A stretch of 64,000 nucleotides of DNA from Flavobacterium ginsenosidimutans (GCF_003254625.1 NZ_QJRJ01000066.1:26830-90829), one strand, 5' to 3'. Shown: positions 16,674 to 26,268, numbered from the stretch's first letter. Notes: generated from the letters alone by a model not told the origin. Translations and numbers: made by a program.

Positions 16674-17516
16674 TTATTGTTTGTATTTGATCCCTATTCC
16701 TAAAACGTAACCATTTCCAGTATTATAATCGTATACTTTATGGTCACTGCTGTCTAATAAGTTGTATTTTTTATCAAAATCGTAACCTGCTTTGAAATTT
16801 AAAAACCAATTGCCTCCAACGTTTCTTTCGTATTCCAAAGCCGATGTCATTTGTGATAAAACAGCTTTTTCAGCATTATTATCTGCATTGATGCTTTCGT
16901 CTAAATGATAAAAATTTCCATTAAAACTGTTCGTTAAACTGAATTTGTTTCGAACATTATTTGAATAAGAAATTTTCGAATCTGGAAAACCAATTCTAAA
17001 ATCGGTTTTGTCATTCATTTTATAATCAAAACCCACAATTGGTGTGATTTTTGGCGCTCCAAAAATCGACGTTCGCCCAGCTCCAACTGTTACATTTACT
17101 TTTGAACCAATCTGCTGGCTGATCGCTAAACTTCCTAAAACAGTAAGATCCGAAAAATCTAAATTGCTCTGAAAGTTTGCCGTTGGAACAATAGAAAACT
17201 GCCATTTTGTTTTTTCTGACATTTCATACGAATATTCAAACTTGTTTTGAATCTGGTTGAATTTATCCTGATCTTCATAAAAGTTGTATGGATTAAATTC
17301 GTAATTCACCTTTAAATTTGAATACTCTAATGTGTTCGCTATTTTGCTTTTTGTTCCTAGTTCTTTTTGATAAAAAATAGCAATGTCTGTTTCGTTAAAA
17401 TTTATTTTATCTGTTGGCTCAGTTTTGAAATTCACATTGACGCTGAAATTTTCTTGAGCTTTCAAACCTAAAACTGAAATCAAAAAAAGAGAACAAATTA
17501 AAAACCGTACTTTCAT
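16674..17516 (-). CDS. DUF6268 family outer-membrane beta-barrel protein
   Basis: A 280-residue protein with a signal peptide (cleavage near GLKAQE) and a pattern of alternating amphipathic strands separated by polar turns throughout, ending in an aromatic/charged strand (YVLGIGIKYKQ), consistent with an outer-membrane barrel. It resembles the DUF6268 family of Bacteroidota; function unknown. It is the first gene of the minus-strand cluster barrel, kelch, DUF4907, kinase and regulator, with a candidate TAATTTTG promoter element at 17534-17541. Confidence 0.75.
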   Translation of the reverse strand: MKVRFLICSLFLISVLGLKAQENFSVNVNFKTEPTDKINFNETDIAIFYQKELGTKSKIANTLEYSNLKVNYEFNPYNFYEDQDKFNQIQNKFEYSYEMSEKTKWQFSIVPTANFQSNLDFSDLTVLGSLAISQQIGSKVNVTVGAGRTSIFGAPKITPIVGFDYKMNDKTDFRIGFPDSKISYSNNVRNKFSLTNSFNGNFYHLDESINADNNAEKAVLSQMTSALEYERNVGGNWFLNFKAGYDFDKKYNLLDSSDHKVYDYNTGNGYVLGIGIKYKQ

Positions 17517-17533
17517 TATTTATTTTATTGGCT

Positions 17534-17541
17534 CAAAATTA
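17534..17541 (-). promoter_or_regulatory. Candidate -7 element for the DUF6268-LytTR operon
   Basis: TAATTTTG on the minus strand, 17 bases before the DUF6268 start. No clear TTG at the -33 distance. Confidence 0.4.
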
Positions 17542-17724
17542 GGTGGATGGCCCTCTTAAAAAAAAGAAGATATATATATGACCTGTTTTGATAGACAAAA
17601 TCCCCCTTTTTAAGGTCGAATTAAAATTTGAGAACGGAATTGATATTGTAGATGAATTTGTGCAGTCTGTAGCTTAAAAAAGCGTGATAGTATATGTTAT
17701 AGTGTGTCGCCAGAGTGAGCAATT

Positions 17725-17732
17725 TATATTTG
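17725..17732 (+). promoter_or_regulatory. Candidate -7 element for the DUF4270 operon
   Basis: TATATTTG matches TAnnTTTG exactly and lies 15 bases before the ATG, predicting a very short leader. The -33 TTG is not obvious. The rest of the 230-base divergent region holds no feature I can name. Confidence 0.5.
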
Positions 17733-17747
17733 CGCAAAAATTAGATT

Positions 17748-19076
17748 ATGCGCAAGTTTATATTGATACTGCTTTTTGTACTGAGCTTATTTTCATGTGG
17801 AACAGATACAGACACGGGTGAATTTACAGTCGGATCAGATTATTTGGCTTTGAGTAATAAAGTGGTCTTAATCGATACCGTTACAGTCGATATGTCAACT
17901 ATAAATTTTGACTCGCTGGCGACTTCAAATAGAAGTAGAATTTTAATTGGAAATTACGATGATCCTATTTTTGGAAAAGTAAAATCTGATAGTTATTTCC
18001 AGCTTTCTACGAGTACTTATGCTTTAACAAGCGTGGGATCAGATACAGAATCTGTAAACTATGTTTTCGATTCTATTTCTATGATTCTTAAATACGATCG
18101 TTATTATTATGGAGATACCACAAGGGTACAGACATTTAATATTCATAGATTAACTCAAAGGGTTAAGCCAAACACAGAAGATGATAATTTCTATAATAAT
18201 TCAACTTTGAGTTATAGCCCAGAAAGCCTTGGGACAATCTCATATAGACCCAGACCATTACAGAAAGATTCTATAAATATCCAAATGAGTAAGGAATTTG
18301 GAGAGGCACTTTTTTTAAAAATCAAAAAAAGAGAAATTACAGACTATGATAGTTTTACAGAATATTTAAAAGGATTAGTGCTTGTACCTGACACCGGAAA
18401 TTCTTCAAGTGCTATTGGTTTTAGTGTTTCAACAAGTAAAGTGCGATTGTACTATTCAAAATATCAGGCAGATGATGAAGCGGATTCTTATATTCTCGAC
18501 TTTCAGATTTTAGATGCCACAAAACAGTTTAATTCTATATCGTCAGATAAAACGGGTACAATCCTTCAAAGTCTCCCCATTTCGACCAGTAAATTATCCA
18601 GTACATTAACAAACAATCAAGGATATATTCAGTCTGGAACTGGAGTGGCTTGTCGAGTCGATTTTCCAAATATAAAGCAGTTTAAAAATATTTCCACTAA
18701 TGGAGCTATTGTCGATGCAGAATTGATTTTGAAACCCGTCAATAATTCTTATTCAGAAAAATATCCTTTAGCAGATTCTCTCACTGTTTATGTTGGAGAT
18801 AATTTAAATCGAATAAGCGGTTCGCTGGTAAATTCAGCTGGTACTGCGGTTTATGGTAAATTGAGTCAAAAGAGCGACGAGTTTAATGAAAATGTCGGCT
18901 ATTCTGTTTCCATTGGAGCCTTTCTGCAGAAAGAAATGCTAAAGGAATCTGATTCGAGGTCATCACTTATTTTAACCTTACCAGGAATTGCACAGTCTGT
19001 TAACCGACTAGTTTTGGGAGACCAAAAGCATTTGAACAATAAAATTCAGCTGAAAATTTATTACATCTCTTATTAA
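17748..19076 (+). CDS. DUF4270 family lipoprotein
   Basis: A 442-residue lipoprotein (lipobox LFSC, Cys17). The mature part begins GTDTDTGEFTVGSDYL and contains YDDPIFGKVKSDSYFQL and the late LPGIAQSVNRLVLGD, features of the DUF4270 family found across Bacteroidota; function unknown. Its stop and the next ATG overlap by one base (TAATG), so it is co-translated with the following outer-membrane protein. It is divergent from the DUF6268/kelch/two-component cluster, which may regulate it; that is inference from position only. Confidence 0.82.
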   Translation: MRKFILILLFVLSLFSCGTDTDTGEFTVGSDYLALSNKVVLIDTVTVDMSTINFDSLATSNRSRILIGNYDDPIFGKVKSDSYFQLSTSTYALTSVGSDTESVNYVFDSISMILKYDRYYYGDTTRVQTFNIHRLTQRVKPNTEDDNFYNNSTLSYSPESLGTISYRPRPLQKDSINIQMSKEFGEALFLKIKKREITDYDSFTEYLKGLVLVPDTGNSSSAIGFSVSTSKVRLYYSKYQADDEADSYILDFQILDATKQFNSISSDKTGTILQSLPISTSKLSSTLTNNQGYIQSGTGVACRVDFPNIKQFKNISTNGAIVDAELILKPVNNSYSEKYPLADSLTVYVGDNLNRISGSLVNSAGTAVYGKLSQKSDEFNENVGYSVSIGAFLQKEMLKESDSRSSLILTLPGIAQSVNRLVLGDQKHLNNKIQLKIYYISY

Positions 19077-20311
19077 TGAAAAATAAAATTGTTTTATGGA
19101 GCTGCTTCCTATTAATGTCGCTGACTTCGTTTTCTCAAAGTATTTCTAGTTCGCCATATTCACTGTATGGCGTCGGAAGTTTATATGATTCAGATTTTGG
19201 TTATCTGCCTTCAATAGGTTCTTCAGGAATTGCTTTGCCATCAGATACTTTTATCAATAATTTGAACCCGGCATCGCTTGGGTTTATGTATCAAAATCAC
19301 TTTCTTTTTGATATTGGAGGAAAAGCCATTTCTACGACTTATCAAAGTAGTTCTCGAACAGAAAAACGAAATAATTTCCAGTTTTCTCATTTGGCTTTTG
19401 CATTTCCAGTAACTAAAAATTCAGGTTTTAGTTTATCGCTTCGTCCATATTCTAGTTCTGTTTTTAAAATTTCGAATTTAAAACTGCCAATTGCAGATAG
19501 TCAGGAGTATTATTATGTAAGCGCAGAAGGATCGGGTGGATTAAACAATTTAGATTTCTCATACGGATATAGATTAGGAAAGAAATTGACGCTTGGAGCA
19601 ACTGCAACCGTACTTTTTGGAAATACGGTTGATGATCGTGCTTTTTTGGTTTCAAACGCAATTACAACCATAAGCAAAACAACTGATTACAGCGGAGTTC
19701 GTGCAACATTAGGAGCGCAATTTAAAGTAGATTCGACTTTTACAGTAGGAACAACATTTAAAGTTCCTGCGAAAATAAATGCATCAAAAGTACAGTCTGT
19801 AACGAGTATTGCAGACGAAGTTCAATCGTCTATTGAAACAGATGTAGCTTCAGACGTTGACGATTATTACATGCCTCTCGAAATAGGATTTGGAGCTAGT
19901 AAACGCTTTAAAAATAATCTGAATGTGACTTTAGATTACGAAAAGAGTTTTTGGGGAAGTACAAATCAGTCTGAACTTTATGGAGAATTTGTAAATCAGG
20001 ATCGTTTTGCTCTTGGATTTACCTACAGTTCAAAAAAGAATGCACGAAAATATTGGGATAGAATAGGGTATGCTGCAGGAGTAAATTATGATACAGGTTA
20101 TCTTGAAGTAGATAGTCACCGAGTTAATAATGCCTCATTCTCAGTCGGACTTAATTTGCCAATTGAAAATACATTTTCATCTCTTAATATTTCCTATTCT
20201 TACGGGCAGAAGGGTAGAATTGCAAATGATTTAATAAAGGAAAATTACCATAAAATATCACTCAATTTATCGTTGGACGGAATTTGGTTCGTCAAGCGAA
20301 AAATTGAATAA
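19076..20311 (+). CDS. Outer-membrane protein, FadL/OmpP1-like
   Basis: A 411-residue protein with a signal peptide (cleavage near SFSQS) and a barrel-like strand pattern. The N-terminus, SPYSLYGVGSLYDSDFGYLP followed by NNLNPASLGF, resembles FadL-type and PorV-like barrels of Bacteroidota, in which a conserved NPA motif lies in the N-terminal hatch. It overlaps the DUF4270 stop by one base and ends 4 bases before convergent murI. Likely the membrane partner of the DUF4270 lipoprotein. Substrate unknown. Confidence 0.75.
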   Translation: MKNKIVLWSCFLLMSLTSFSQSISSSPYSLYGVGSLYDSDFGYLPSIGSSGIALPSDTFINNLNPASLGFMYQNHFLFDIGGKAISTTYQSSSRTEKRNNFQFSHLAFAFPVTKNSGFSLSLRPYSSSVFKISNLKLPIADSQEYYYVSAEGSGGLNNLDFSYGYRLGKKLTLGATATVLFGNTVDDRAFLVSNAITTISKTTDYSGVRATLGAQFKVDSTFTVGTTFKVPAKINASKVQSVTSIADEVQSSIETDVASDVDDYYMPLEIGFGASKRFKNNLNVTLDYEKSFWGSTNQSELYGEFVNQDRFALGFTYSSKKNARKYWDRIGYAAGVNYDTGYLEVDSHRVNNASFSVGLNLPIENTFSSLNISYSYGQKGRIANDLIKENYHKISLNLSLDGIWFVKRKIE

Positions 20312-20315
20312 AACT

Positions 20316-21092
20316 CTAAAAGTCTTTTTTGATTACGGGATATTTGTATTCTAAAATAGACTCTAAGACTTTAGGGTCAGAGTTAACATAAAATATAGGA
20401 TCGTTATCTGTACTTTCAGAAAAACCTACCTTATCTTGAAGCAGATTTTTAGTCTGACGAGCAACAGCTTCTCCTGAATCTATTATTTTAATATGATCTG
20501 GGAGAATTTTTTTTATCTGAGGAATTAGATAAGGATAATGGCTGCATCCTAAAACCAAATAATCAATATTAGCTTCGATCATTGGCTGAAGGTAAGATTC
20601 TAATAATTGTGTCATTTCTGGTGAATACAAATTGCCATCTTCGATAAGCTGCACAAGTCCGTAGCCTACCTGTTCAATGATTTTGGTATTCTGAAACATT
20701 TCGGCAGTTTTATTAAACAGCTCACTATTTAGGGTTCCTTTTGTTGCAAGAATTCCAATTACTTGTGTTTGAGAATTGTTTGCTGCAGGTTTAATTGCAG
20801 GTTCAATTCCAACAAACGGAACATCATAATCTGCACGAAGTTCAAAGATTGCATTTGTTGTTGCAGTATTGCAGGCAACAACGATTAATTTGCAATTATT
20901 CTCGAGTAAAAACTCTACATTTTTTTTGCTTAAAGCAACAATTTCCTCTTTACTTTTCTGACCATAAGGTGCATTTTTGCTGTCAGCAAGATAAATGGTT
21001 TTTTCGTTTGGAAGAAGATCATGAATAGCGCTCCAAATTGAAGTTCCGCCAATACCAGAATCAAAAACGCCTATAGGATTGTTGTTTGTCAT
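20316..21092 (-). CDS. murI: Glutamate racemase
   Basis: A 258-residue cytosolic enzyme interconverting L- and D-glutamate to supply D-Glu for peptidoglycan. Both catalytic cysteines are present: Cys74 in VVACNTATTN and Cys183 in LGCSHYPYL. The N-terminal GVFDSGIGG and the ADSKNAPYG motif are canonical. Length is normal. It is a single gene, convergent with the outer-membrane protein on one side; a possible -7 element lies only 5 bases before its ATG. Confidence 0.97.
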   Translation of the reverse strand: MTNNNPIGVFDSGIGGTSIWSAIHDLLPNEKTIYLADSKNAPYGQKSKEEIVALSKKNVEFLLENNCKLIVVACNTATTNAIFELRADYDVPFVGIEPAIKPAANNSQTQVIGILATKGTLNSELFNKTAEMFQNTKIIEQVGYGLVQLIEDGNLYSPEMTQLLESYLQPMIEANIDYLVLGCSHYPYLIPQIKKILPDHIKIIDSGEAVARQTKNLLQDKVGFSESTDNDPIFYVNSDPKVLESILEYKYPVIKKDF

Positions 21093-21096
21093 AAAG

Positions 21097-21104
21097 CAAA
21101 TTTA
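21097..21104 (-). promoter_or_regulatory. Possible -7 element directly before murI
   Basis: TAAATTTG on the minus strand ends 4 bases before the ATG, so initiation from it would give a leaderless or nearly leaderless messenger. No matching -33 TTG is seen, and AT-rich DNA produces such matches by chance. Confidence 0.3.
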
Positions 21105-21182
21105 ATATTTTTTGAGTATAAATTGTTACTCTAAGTTAAGTCAAATCTAGAAAAAATACCAACGATTAATTTTAATTTTTTG

Positions 21183-21221
21183 TAAAAAAAAACTGCTCAA
21201 ATTATATAAATTGAGCAGTTT
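21183..21221 (-). terminator. Intrinsic terminator of the porG-ompH operon
   Basis: On the minus strand a stem of at least 11 bases (AAACTGCTCAA with TTGAGCAGTTT) is followed by nine T residues, 20 bases after the last ompH stop. Confidence 0.88.
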
Positions 21222-21241
21222 AATTATAGAGATTTAATTTC

Positions 21242-21745
21242 TTAGAATCCTAAATCTTTTTTAACGTCAGCAGTGATGTTTGGACCATCAGCTAATAATA
21301 AAGTAGAACCATCTAAGATGTATTGGAAACCTTTAGCTTTTCCAACTTTTTGGATAGAAGCTCTAACTTTTTCCATTAAAGGTTTTACGATATCAGTTTC
21401 TTTTTGTTGTAATTCTTTTTGAGCATTGTCTCTGTAATCAACAATTCTCTTTTGCATATCTTGAACCTCTTTAGAACGCTCACCGTTTACAGCATCAGTT
21501 ACTGTTGCTGCTTCAGCTTCGTACTTTTTGATTTTTACTTGATATTCGTCAACCATTTTTTTGTATTCAGCATCATATGTACCACTTAATTTTTGCAGTT
21601 GATTTTGAGCATCTAGCATAGCAGGCATTTTCGACATGATCTCGCTTACATCAACATGAGCTACCTTCGCTTGTGCGTTCATTGTGTTACTTGCTCCTAA
21701 AATAAGAATTGCAGCAATTAGTAAAGTTTTGATTTGTTTCATCAT
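21242..21745 (-). CDS. OmpH/Skp family periplasmic chaperone
   Basis: A 167-residue protein with signal peptide (cleavage near NAQA-KVAHVD) and the Skp layout: a short N-terminal strand, a long charged coiled coil at about 45-125 (QMVDEYQVK-type tentacles), then the C-terminal strand region GFQYILDGSTLLLADG. Skp/OmpH trimers hold unfolded outer-membrane proteins in the periplasm for delivery to BamA. It is the last gene of the operon, 14 bases after a longer paralogue. Confidence 0.92.
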   Translation of the reverse strand: MMKQIKTLLIAAILILGASNTMNAQAKVAHVDVSEIMSKMPAMLDAQNQLQKLSGTYDAEYKKMVDEYQVKIKKYEAEAATVTDAVNGERSKEVQDMQKRIVDYRDNAQKELQQKETDIVKPLMEKVRASIQKVGKAKGFQYILDGSTLLLADGPNITADVKKDLGF

Positions 21746-21759
21746 TTTTAAAATATTAA

Positions 21760-22803
21760 TTAATTATTGGTCGTATTTGTTTTTTGCGTTTCGGCCTCTT
21801 TTGCTTTTTTAGCCGCTTCTCTTTCTTCTAAAATTTTCTTTCTTTTTTCTTCCAATTCTTTTTTACGTTGTTCGTAAAGTAATTGTCTTTCTTCAGCTTT
21901 CGTCATTGTAGGCTGTTCAGCCGCTGGTGTTTCTCCAGTGCCAGTTGCAGCAGGTGTTGCAGTTTTAGCAGTAGAGCTTGTTTTTGCAGCATCTGTTGTT
22001 GTTGCTGGCGTTTCTGTCGCTGTTTTAGCTGTTCCAGAAACCGTGCCATTTTTTTTAGCTTCTCTTTCAGCAGCTAAAGCATTTCTTCGGTCTTCGTATT
22101 CTTTTTTCTTAGCTTCTTGTTCTAATTTTCTGTCTTGAATTAGTTTCTCTCTAGCCGCCTTCTTTTCGTCAAGTGCTTTTTGACGATCAGCCATAGCTGG
22201 ATTTTCGTCAATTGCATTTTCAAGATTTTCTTTCGCTTCTTGTTCTTTTAATTGTTTTTTCGTTAGCTGCTCGCGTTTCTCTGTACGATTTAAAATCCTT
22301 AAAACCTGATCGCTAATGTCAAATCTTTTGTTACTGAAAAGCATTGTAAGATCTGATGATTTGTCAAAAATAAAATCATAATTCTTTGCTTCTGCAATAT
22401 CCTGAACAGCAGTAAAAACCTGATCTTGGATTGGTTTTGCTAATGCTGCTTTCTGCCTCATTAAATTACCATCAGATCCAAATTGTTTCTGCTGATAATC
22501 CATCATTTCTTGCTCCAGAAACTTAATTTCAGTTTCTCTCTCTTCAATTAATTCCTTAGTAAGTAAAGCTTTTTCTGTTTTTAAACTTTCTTTAAGGTTG
22601 TTTATATTTAATTTTTTAGCCTCAACTTCTTGTTTCCACTTTTGAGCTTTTTGCTCTAATTGTGATTTGGCTTCTTTATAATCGGAAACATTTTCTAAAA
22701 TATATTCCATGTCGATGTAGCCAATTCTAGTCGTCTTTCCTTGTGCCTGACTTGTATTTGCTACAATCAAGGCTAAAAATATAAATAAAAATTGTTTTCT
22801 CAT
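21760..22803 (-). CDS. OmpH/Skp family chaperone with long charged C-terminal tail
   Basis: A 347-residue member of the Skp family. Residues 1-175 are the usual signal peptide, TRIGYIDMEYIL strand, coiled coil and NYDFIFDKSSDLTMLF strand. The remaining 170 residues are an extension rich in Lys, Glu, Ala and Thr: a charged helical part, an Ala/Thr/Pro linker at about 255-295, then a Lys/Glu helix. The extension is low-complexity and its reverse complement gives spurious open frames. It follows bamA by 42 bases. The extension may reach or bind peptidoglycan or the outer membrane, but this is only a guess. Confidence 0.9.
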   Translation of the reverse strand: MRKQFLFIFLALIVANTSQAQGKTTRIGYIDMEYILENVSDYKEAKSQLEQKAQKWKQEVEAKKLNINNLKESLKTEKALLTKELIEERETEIKFLEQEMMDYQQKQFGSDGNLMRQKAALAKPIQDQVFTAVQDIAEAKNYDFIFDKSSDLTMLFSNKRFDISDQVLRILNRTEKREQLTKKQLKEQEAKENLENAIDENPAMADRQKALDEKKAAREKLIQDRKLEQEAKKKEYEDRRNALAAEREAKKNGTVSGTAKTATETPATTTDAAKTSSTAKTATPAATGTGETPAAEQPTMTKAEERQLLYEQRKKELEEKRKKILEEREAAKKAKEAETQKTNTTNN

Positions 22804-22845
22804 AACATAACTTTATTTGATGATTTTTAACCAAACGTTATTTCT

Positions 22846-25518
22846 TTAAAATTGTTGTCCAATAATAAAGTGTGTTTCCCAGCCATTAGCTTTTGTTTGT
22901 CCAGGAAGAGCGTCAAATCCGTAACCAAAGTCAATACCTAATAATCCAAATGCAGGCATGAATACACGTAAACCAGCACCAGCAGAACGATTTAAGTCAA
23001 ACGGGTTGTAATCTTTGAAAGTTGGATACGATGAACCAGCTTCTAAGAACGTTAATGCATAAATCGAAGCAGATGCTTTTAATGTAATTGGATAACGTAA
23101 TTCCATTGAGAATTTGTTATAAATTGTAGCTCCAATTGCATCACCGGCAGCGTTTACTGGAGTTAAAGAGTTGTTTGGATAACCTCTCAACTGGATAGTT
23201 TCTCTACCATCCATAGAGTAGTTTGCCATACCATCACCACCTAAGTAAAAACGCTCAAACGGAATTACACCTCTTTCTTGGTTGTAAGCTCCTAAGAAAC
23301 CAAATTCTGTAAGTGTTCTTAATACTAATTTTCCATAAACTTTAGTATACCAATCTCCTTTGAATTTAACTTTATAGTACTCTAACCAATTGTATTTTTT
23401 CTGATCGACTTTTGCTACATCTGTATCTGCACTTCCATAATCAGAACCAACACTTACATAACCAGTTGTTCCGTTTACTGTCTCTGTTTTAACATAATCA
23501 CCATTGTTAAGTGGTTTTCCGTCTACACCACTTCCTGATGTTCCAGTGTATTGTGTTTTGTATTCTTTTTGATTTTTTAAATCACCATAATCAATTCCAT
23601 TAAACAATGAATAAGGTGGTGTAACTTTCGCAGAGATACTAAACTCAGAACCGTAAGTTGGGAATATCGGGTTTACCCCTTTATTACTTCTTGAAAGTCC
23701 GATAGTATAAGCTAAGTTTCTTGATGCACCGTTACCAAAAGTAAATAAACCTGTATTATAATTGTTCAAATCATAGTGCTGATAACTCACAGATTGTGAT
23801 AACACAAAGTAGTCATCTGGCACAGTTAATCTTTTTGCTAAACCAACTTGGACTGTAAAAATATTAAAACTTTTGCTTCTATCAACAGTTCGGGTGATAT
23901 AATTGTTAAGAAATTGCTTACTATATGAAATAGATGAACTAAACTGTACAGGTTTCTTTCCTCCAAACCAAGGTTCTGAGAAAGATAAACTATACGTTTG
24001 GAAGTATGTACTTCCTTGTAAACGAAGCGCAACTTTTTGTCCATCTCCCATTGGTAAAGGCTTGTAAGCTTCTTTGTCAAATAATTTTCGAGCAGAGAAG
24101 TTGTTAAACGAAAGCCCTAAAGTTCCAATGAAACCTCCACCGCCGTAACCTCCTTGAAGTTCGACCTGGCTAGATCCTTTTTCTACAACATTATATTCAA
24201 TATCAACAGTTCCAGCTCCAGCATCTACGTTCTTAAATTTAGGATCAATTGCCTCAGGATCAAAGAAACCTAATTGTCCGATCTCACGGATAGTTCTCAC
24301 TAACTGCTCTTTACTGTATTTTTCTCCCGGTTTTGTTCTTAACTCACGATAGATAACATGGTCGTTTGTTTTGTCGTTTCCAACAACAGTAATTTTATTA
24401 AAATATGCAATTGGACCTTCTGTAACTCTAATTTCAAAATCGATTGTATCGTTAACCGTTTTTACCTCTACAGCGTTAATATTCGAGAATAAATAACCGT
24501 TGTTTTGGTATAAATTGGTAATGTCTTCTGCGTCTGGTTTTGTCTTATCAGCAATTCTTTTTTCTAATAAAACTCCATTATAAGTTTCTCCTTTTTTGAT
24601 TCCTAAATAGCTGTTTAAAAGGCGATCTGAATAAACTGTGTTACCTAAGAATTTAATGTTTCCAAAGTAGTATTTATTTCCTTCTTCTACATTAATCTTA
24701 ATCGCAAGAGTGTTTTTTTGTTTGTTGTATTTTACTGAATCATAGATAATTCGGGCATCACGATATCCTTTTTCTTTGTAGGTTGCGATTACTTTTTCTA
24801 AGTCAGTTTTGTATTTTTCTGGGATAAATTTAGACGCTTTAAAAACTCGGATAAAGTTTTTCTGCTTTGTGTCTTTCATTGCAGCACGCAATTGATTTCC
24901 TGTAAGTTGTTTGTTTCCAATGAAATCAATGTTGCTGATTTTTACTTTATCTCCTTTGTCTATCCTGACAAGCATATTAACTTGGTGACCGTTAATAGTG
25001 TCTGGAGTATTTGTTATAGTAACTTTTGTGTTATAAAAACCTTCTTTTTTGTATTTGTTTTCAATATAATTTTTCGTGGTCGTAATTAAGTTTTCATTGA
25101 CAATCTTGTTCTTTGTCAAGTTATTATCTTTAATTAAACCTTCAACTTTGCTCTTTTTAACTCCAACGAATTTAACTTCGTTTAATTTAGGAAGCTCTAC
25201 GATATCAAGATCTAAATAAATACTATCATTTTCTATTTTGTTAACATAGAAAGCGATCTCATCAAAAAGACCTAGTTTGCCTAATTTTTTAATTGCGCTA
25301 CTGATTTCTTCTCCAGGAACAGTGATTTCCTGTCCTTTTTGAAGGCCTGAAAAGGTTACAACAGTCTGTTCATTGAAGCTTATTTTACCAACAACAGAAA
25401 CTTTGGCTAGAATATATTTTTTCCCTTGATCAAAAGGAACTCTTTCTTGTGCTTTAATTTGTGAAAAACTACCCAAAAGTAATAGGGTAAGGACTATTTG
25501 TATTTTTTTTTGCAACAC
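22846..25518 (-). CDS. bamA: Outer membrane protein assembly factor BamA
   Basis: An Omp85 protein that inserts beta-barrels into the outer membrane. The first roughly 400 residues are POTRA domains and the rest a 16-strand barrel, with the GGYGGGGFIGTLGLSFNNF region at its beginning and the family-typical C-terminal Phe (FIIGQQF). A start at GTG 25516-25518 (890 residues) is chosen because a signal peptide begins here (LQKKIQIVLTLLLLGSF, cleavage after KAQ). TTG 25515 or GTG 25542 are alternatives. Open frame continues upstream into uppS but is not signal-like. Essential in Gram-negative bacteria. Confidence 0.93.
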   Translation of the reverse strand: MLQKKIQIVLTLLLLGSFSQIKAQERVPFDQGKKYILAKVSVVGKISFNEQTVVTFSGLQKGQEITVPGEEISSAIKKLGKLGLFDEIAFYVNKIENDSIYLDLDIVELPKLNEVKFVGVKKSKVEGLIKDNNLTKNKIVNENLITTTKNYIENKYKKEGFYNTKVTITNTPDTINGHQVNMLVRIDKGDKVKISNIDFIGNKQLTGNQLRAAMKDTKQKNFIRVFKASKFIPEKYKTDLEKVIATYKEKGYRDARIIYDSVKYNKQKNTLAIKINVEEGNKYYFGNIKFLGNTVYSDRLLNSYLGIKKGETYNGVLLEKRIADKTKPDAEDITNLYQNNGYLFSNINAVEVKTVNDTIDFEIRVTEGPIAYFNKITVVGNDKTNDHVIYRELRTKPGEKYSKEQLVRTIREIGQLGFFDPEAIDPKFKNVDAGAGTVDIEYNVVEKGSSQVELQGGYGGGGFIGTLGLSFNNFSARKLFDKEAYKPLPMGDGQKVALRLQGSTYFQTYSLSFSEPWFGGKKPVQFSSSISYSKQFLNNYITRTVDRSKSFNIFTVQVGLAKRLTVPDDYFVLSQSVSYQHYDLNNYNTGLFTFGNGASRNLAYTIGLSRSNKGVNPIFPTYGSEFSISAKVTPPYSLFNGIDYGDLKNQKEYKTQYTGTSGSGVDGKPLNNGDYVKTETVNGTTGYVSVGSDYGSADTDVAKVDQKKYNWLEYYKVKFKGDWYTKVYGKLVLRTLTEFGFLGAYNQERGVIPFERFYLGGDGMANYSMDGRETIQLRGYPNNSLTPVNAAGDAIGATIYNKFSMELRYPITLKASASIYALTFLEAGSSYPTFKDYNPFDLNRSAGAGLRVFMPAFGLLGIDFGYGFDALPGQTKANGWETHFIIGQQF

Positions 25519-25525
25519 TAAAAAA

Positions 25526-26266
25526 TTATTTAATTTGTTCACTGGTTTTTCCAAATCTACGTTCTCTTTTTTGATAACTAATAATAGCCTCATATAAATC
25601 TTGGTCTTTAAAGTCTGGCCACAAGACATTAGTAAAATACAATTCTGCATAGGCGATCTGCCAAAGCAAAAAATTACTTATTCTATGTTCTCCACTTGTT
25701 CGTATTAATAAATCTACGTCGGGTAAATTTTGCGTGTAAAGATGCTCATTTATAATTGAATCGTCAATAGTGTCTATTGAAATTATATTATTTTTAACTT
25801 TATCACTAATTGACTTAATAGCATTTACCAGTTCCTCTCTAGATCCATAGCTTAAAGCGAGCGTAAGTGTTAGGCGAGTATTATTTTTGGTTTTGTCCAT
25901 AACATCCAAAAGTTCTTTTTGGGCTGTTTTTGGTAATTTATCAAGATTTCCAATTGCATTAAGTCTGATATTATTTTCTTGAAGGGTAGTAAGCTCTTTT
26001 TTTAATGAATTTACCAATATTTTCATCAATGCCTGAACTTCCAGTTTTGGACGATTCCAGTTTTCTGTCGAAAAAGCATATAGAGTTAAATACTCAATAC
26101 CCAATTTTGCAGAGGTTTTGATTATTTCTTTTACAGATTTTGTGCCATTTTCGTGGCCAAACGCGCGCAAAAAGCCTTGTTGTTTTGCCCATCGTCCGTT
26201 ACCGTCCATGATAATGGCCAAGTGTTTAGGTAAGTTTGTGTGATCTATTGATTCTATTAAATTCAT
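25526..26266 (-). CDS. uppS: Isoprenyl transferase (undecaprenyl diphosphate synthase)
   Basis: A 246-residue cis-prenyltransferase that extends farnesyl diphosphate with isopentenyl diphosphate to the C55 lipid carrier used for peptidoglycan and O-antigen. The diphosphate-binding motif IIMDGNGRWAKQQG with catalytic Asp, AFGHENG, and the C-terminal DLLIRTSGEHRISNFLLWQ are all intact. The start ATG 26264-26266 is chosen because it lies 2 bases after the porG stop; a longer frame overlaps porG. It is followed 7 bases later by the bamA start. Sits in the envelope operon. Confidence 0.96.
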   Translation of the reverse strand: MNLIESIDHTNLPKHLAIIMDGNGRWAKQQGFLRAFGHENGTKSVKEIIKTSAKLGIEYLTLYAFSTENWNRPKLEVQALMKILVNSLKKELTTLQENNIRLNAIGNLDKLPKTAQKELLDVMDKTKNNTRLTLTLALSYGSREELVNAIKSISDKVKNNIISIDTIDDSIINEHLYTQNLPDVDLLIRTSGEHRISNFLLWQIAYAELYFTNVLWPDFKDQDLYEAIISYQKRERRFGKTSEQIK

Positions 26267-26268
26267 TT

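Noticed and set aside
21883..22138. Plus-strand Ser/Cys/Phe-rich frames opposite the long ompH tail
   Set aside because: Shadow of the low-complexity charged tail on the other strand.
25519..25650. Upstream extension of bamA
   Set aside because: It runs within uppS in another frame and precedes a normal signal peptide, so it is most likely not translated.
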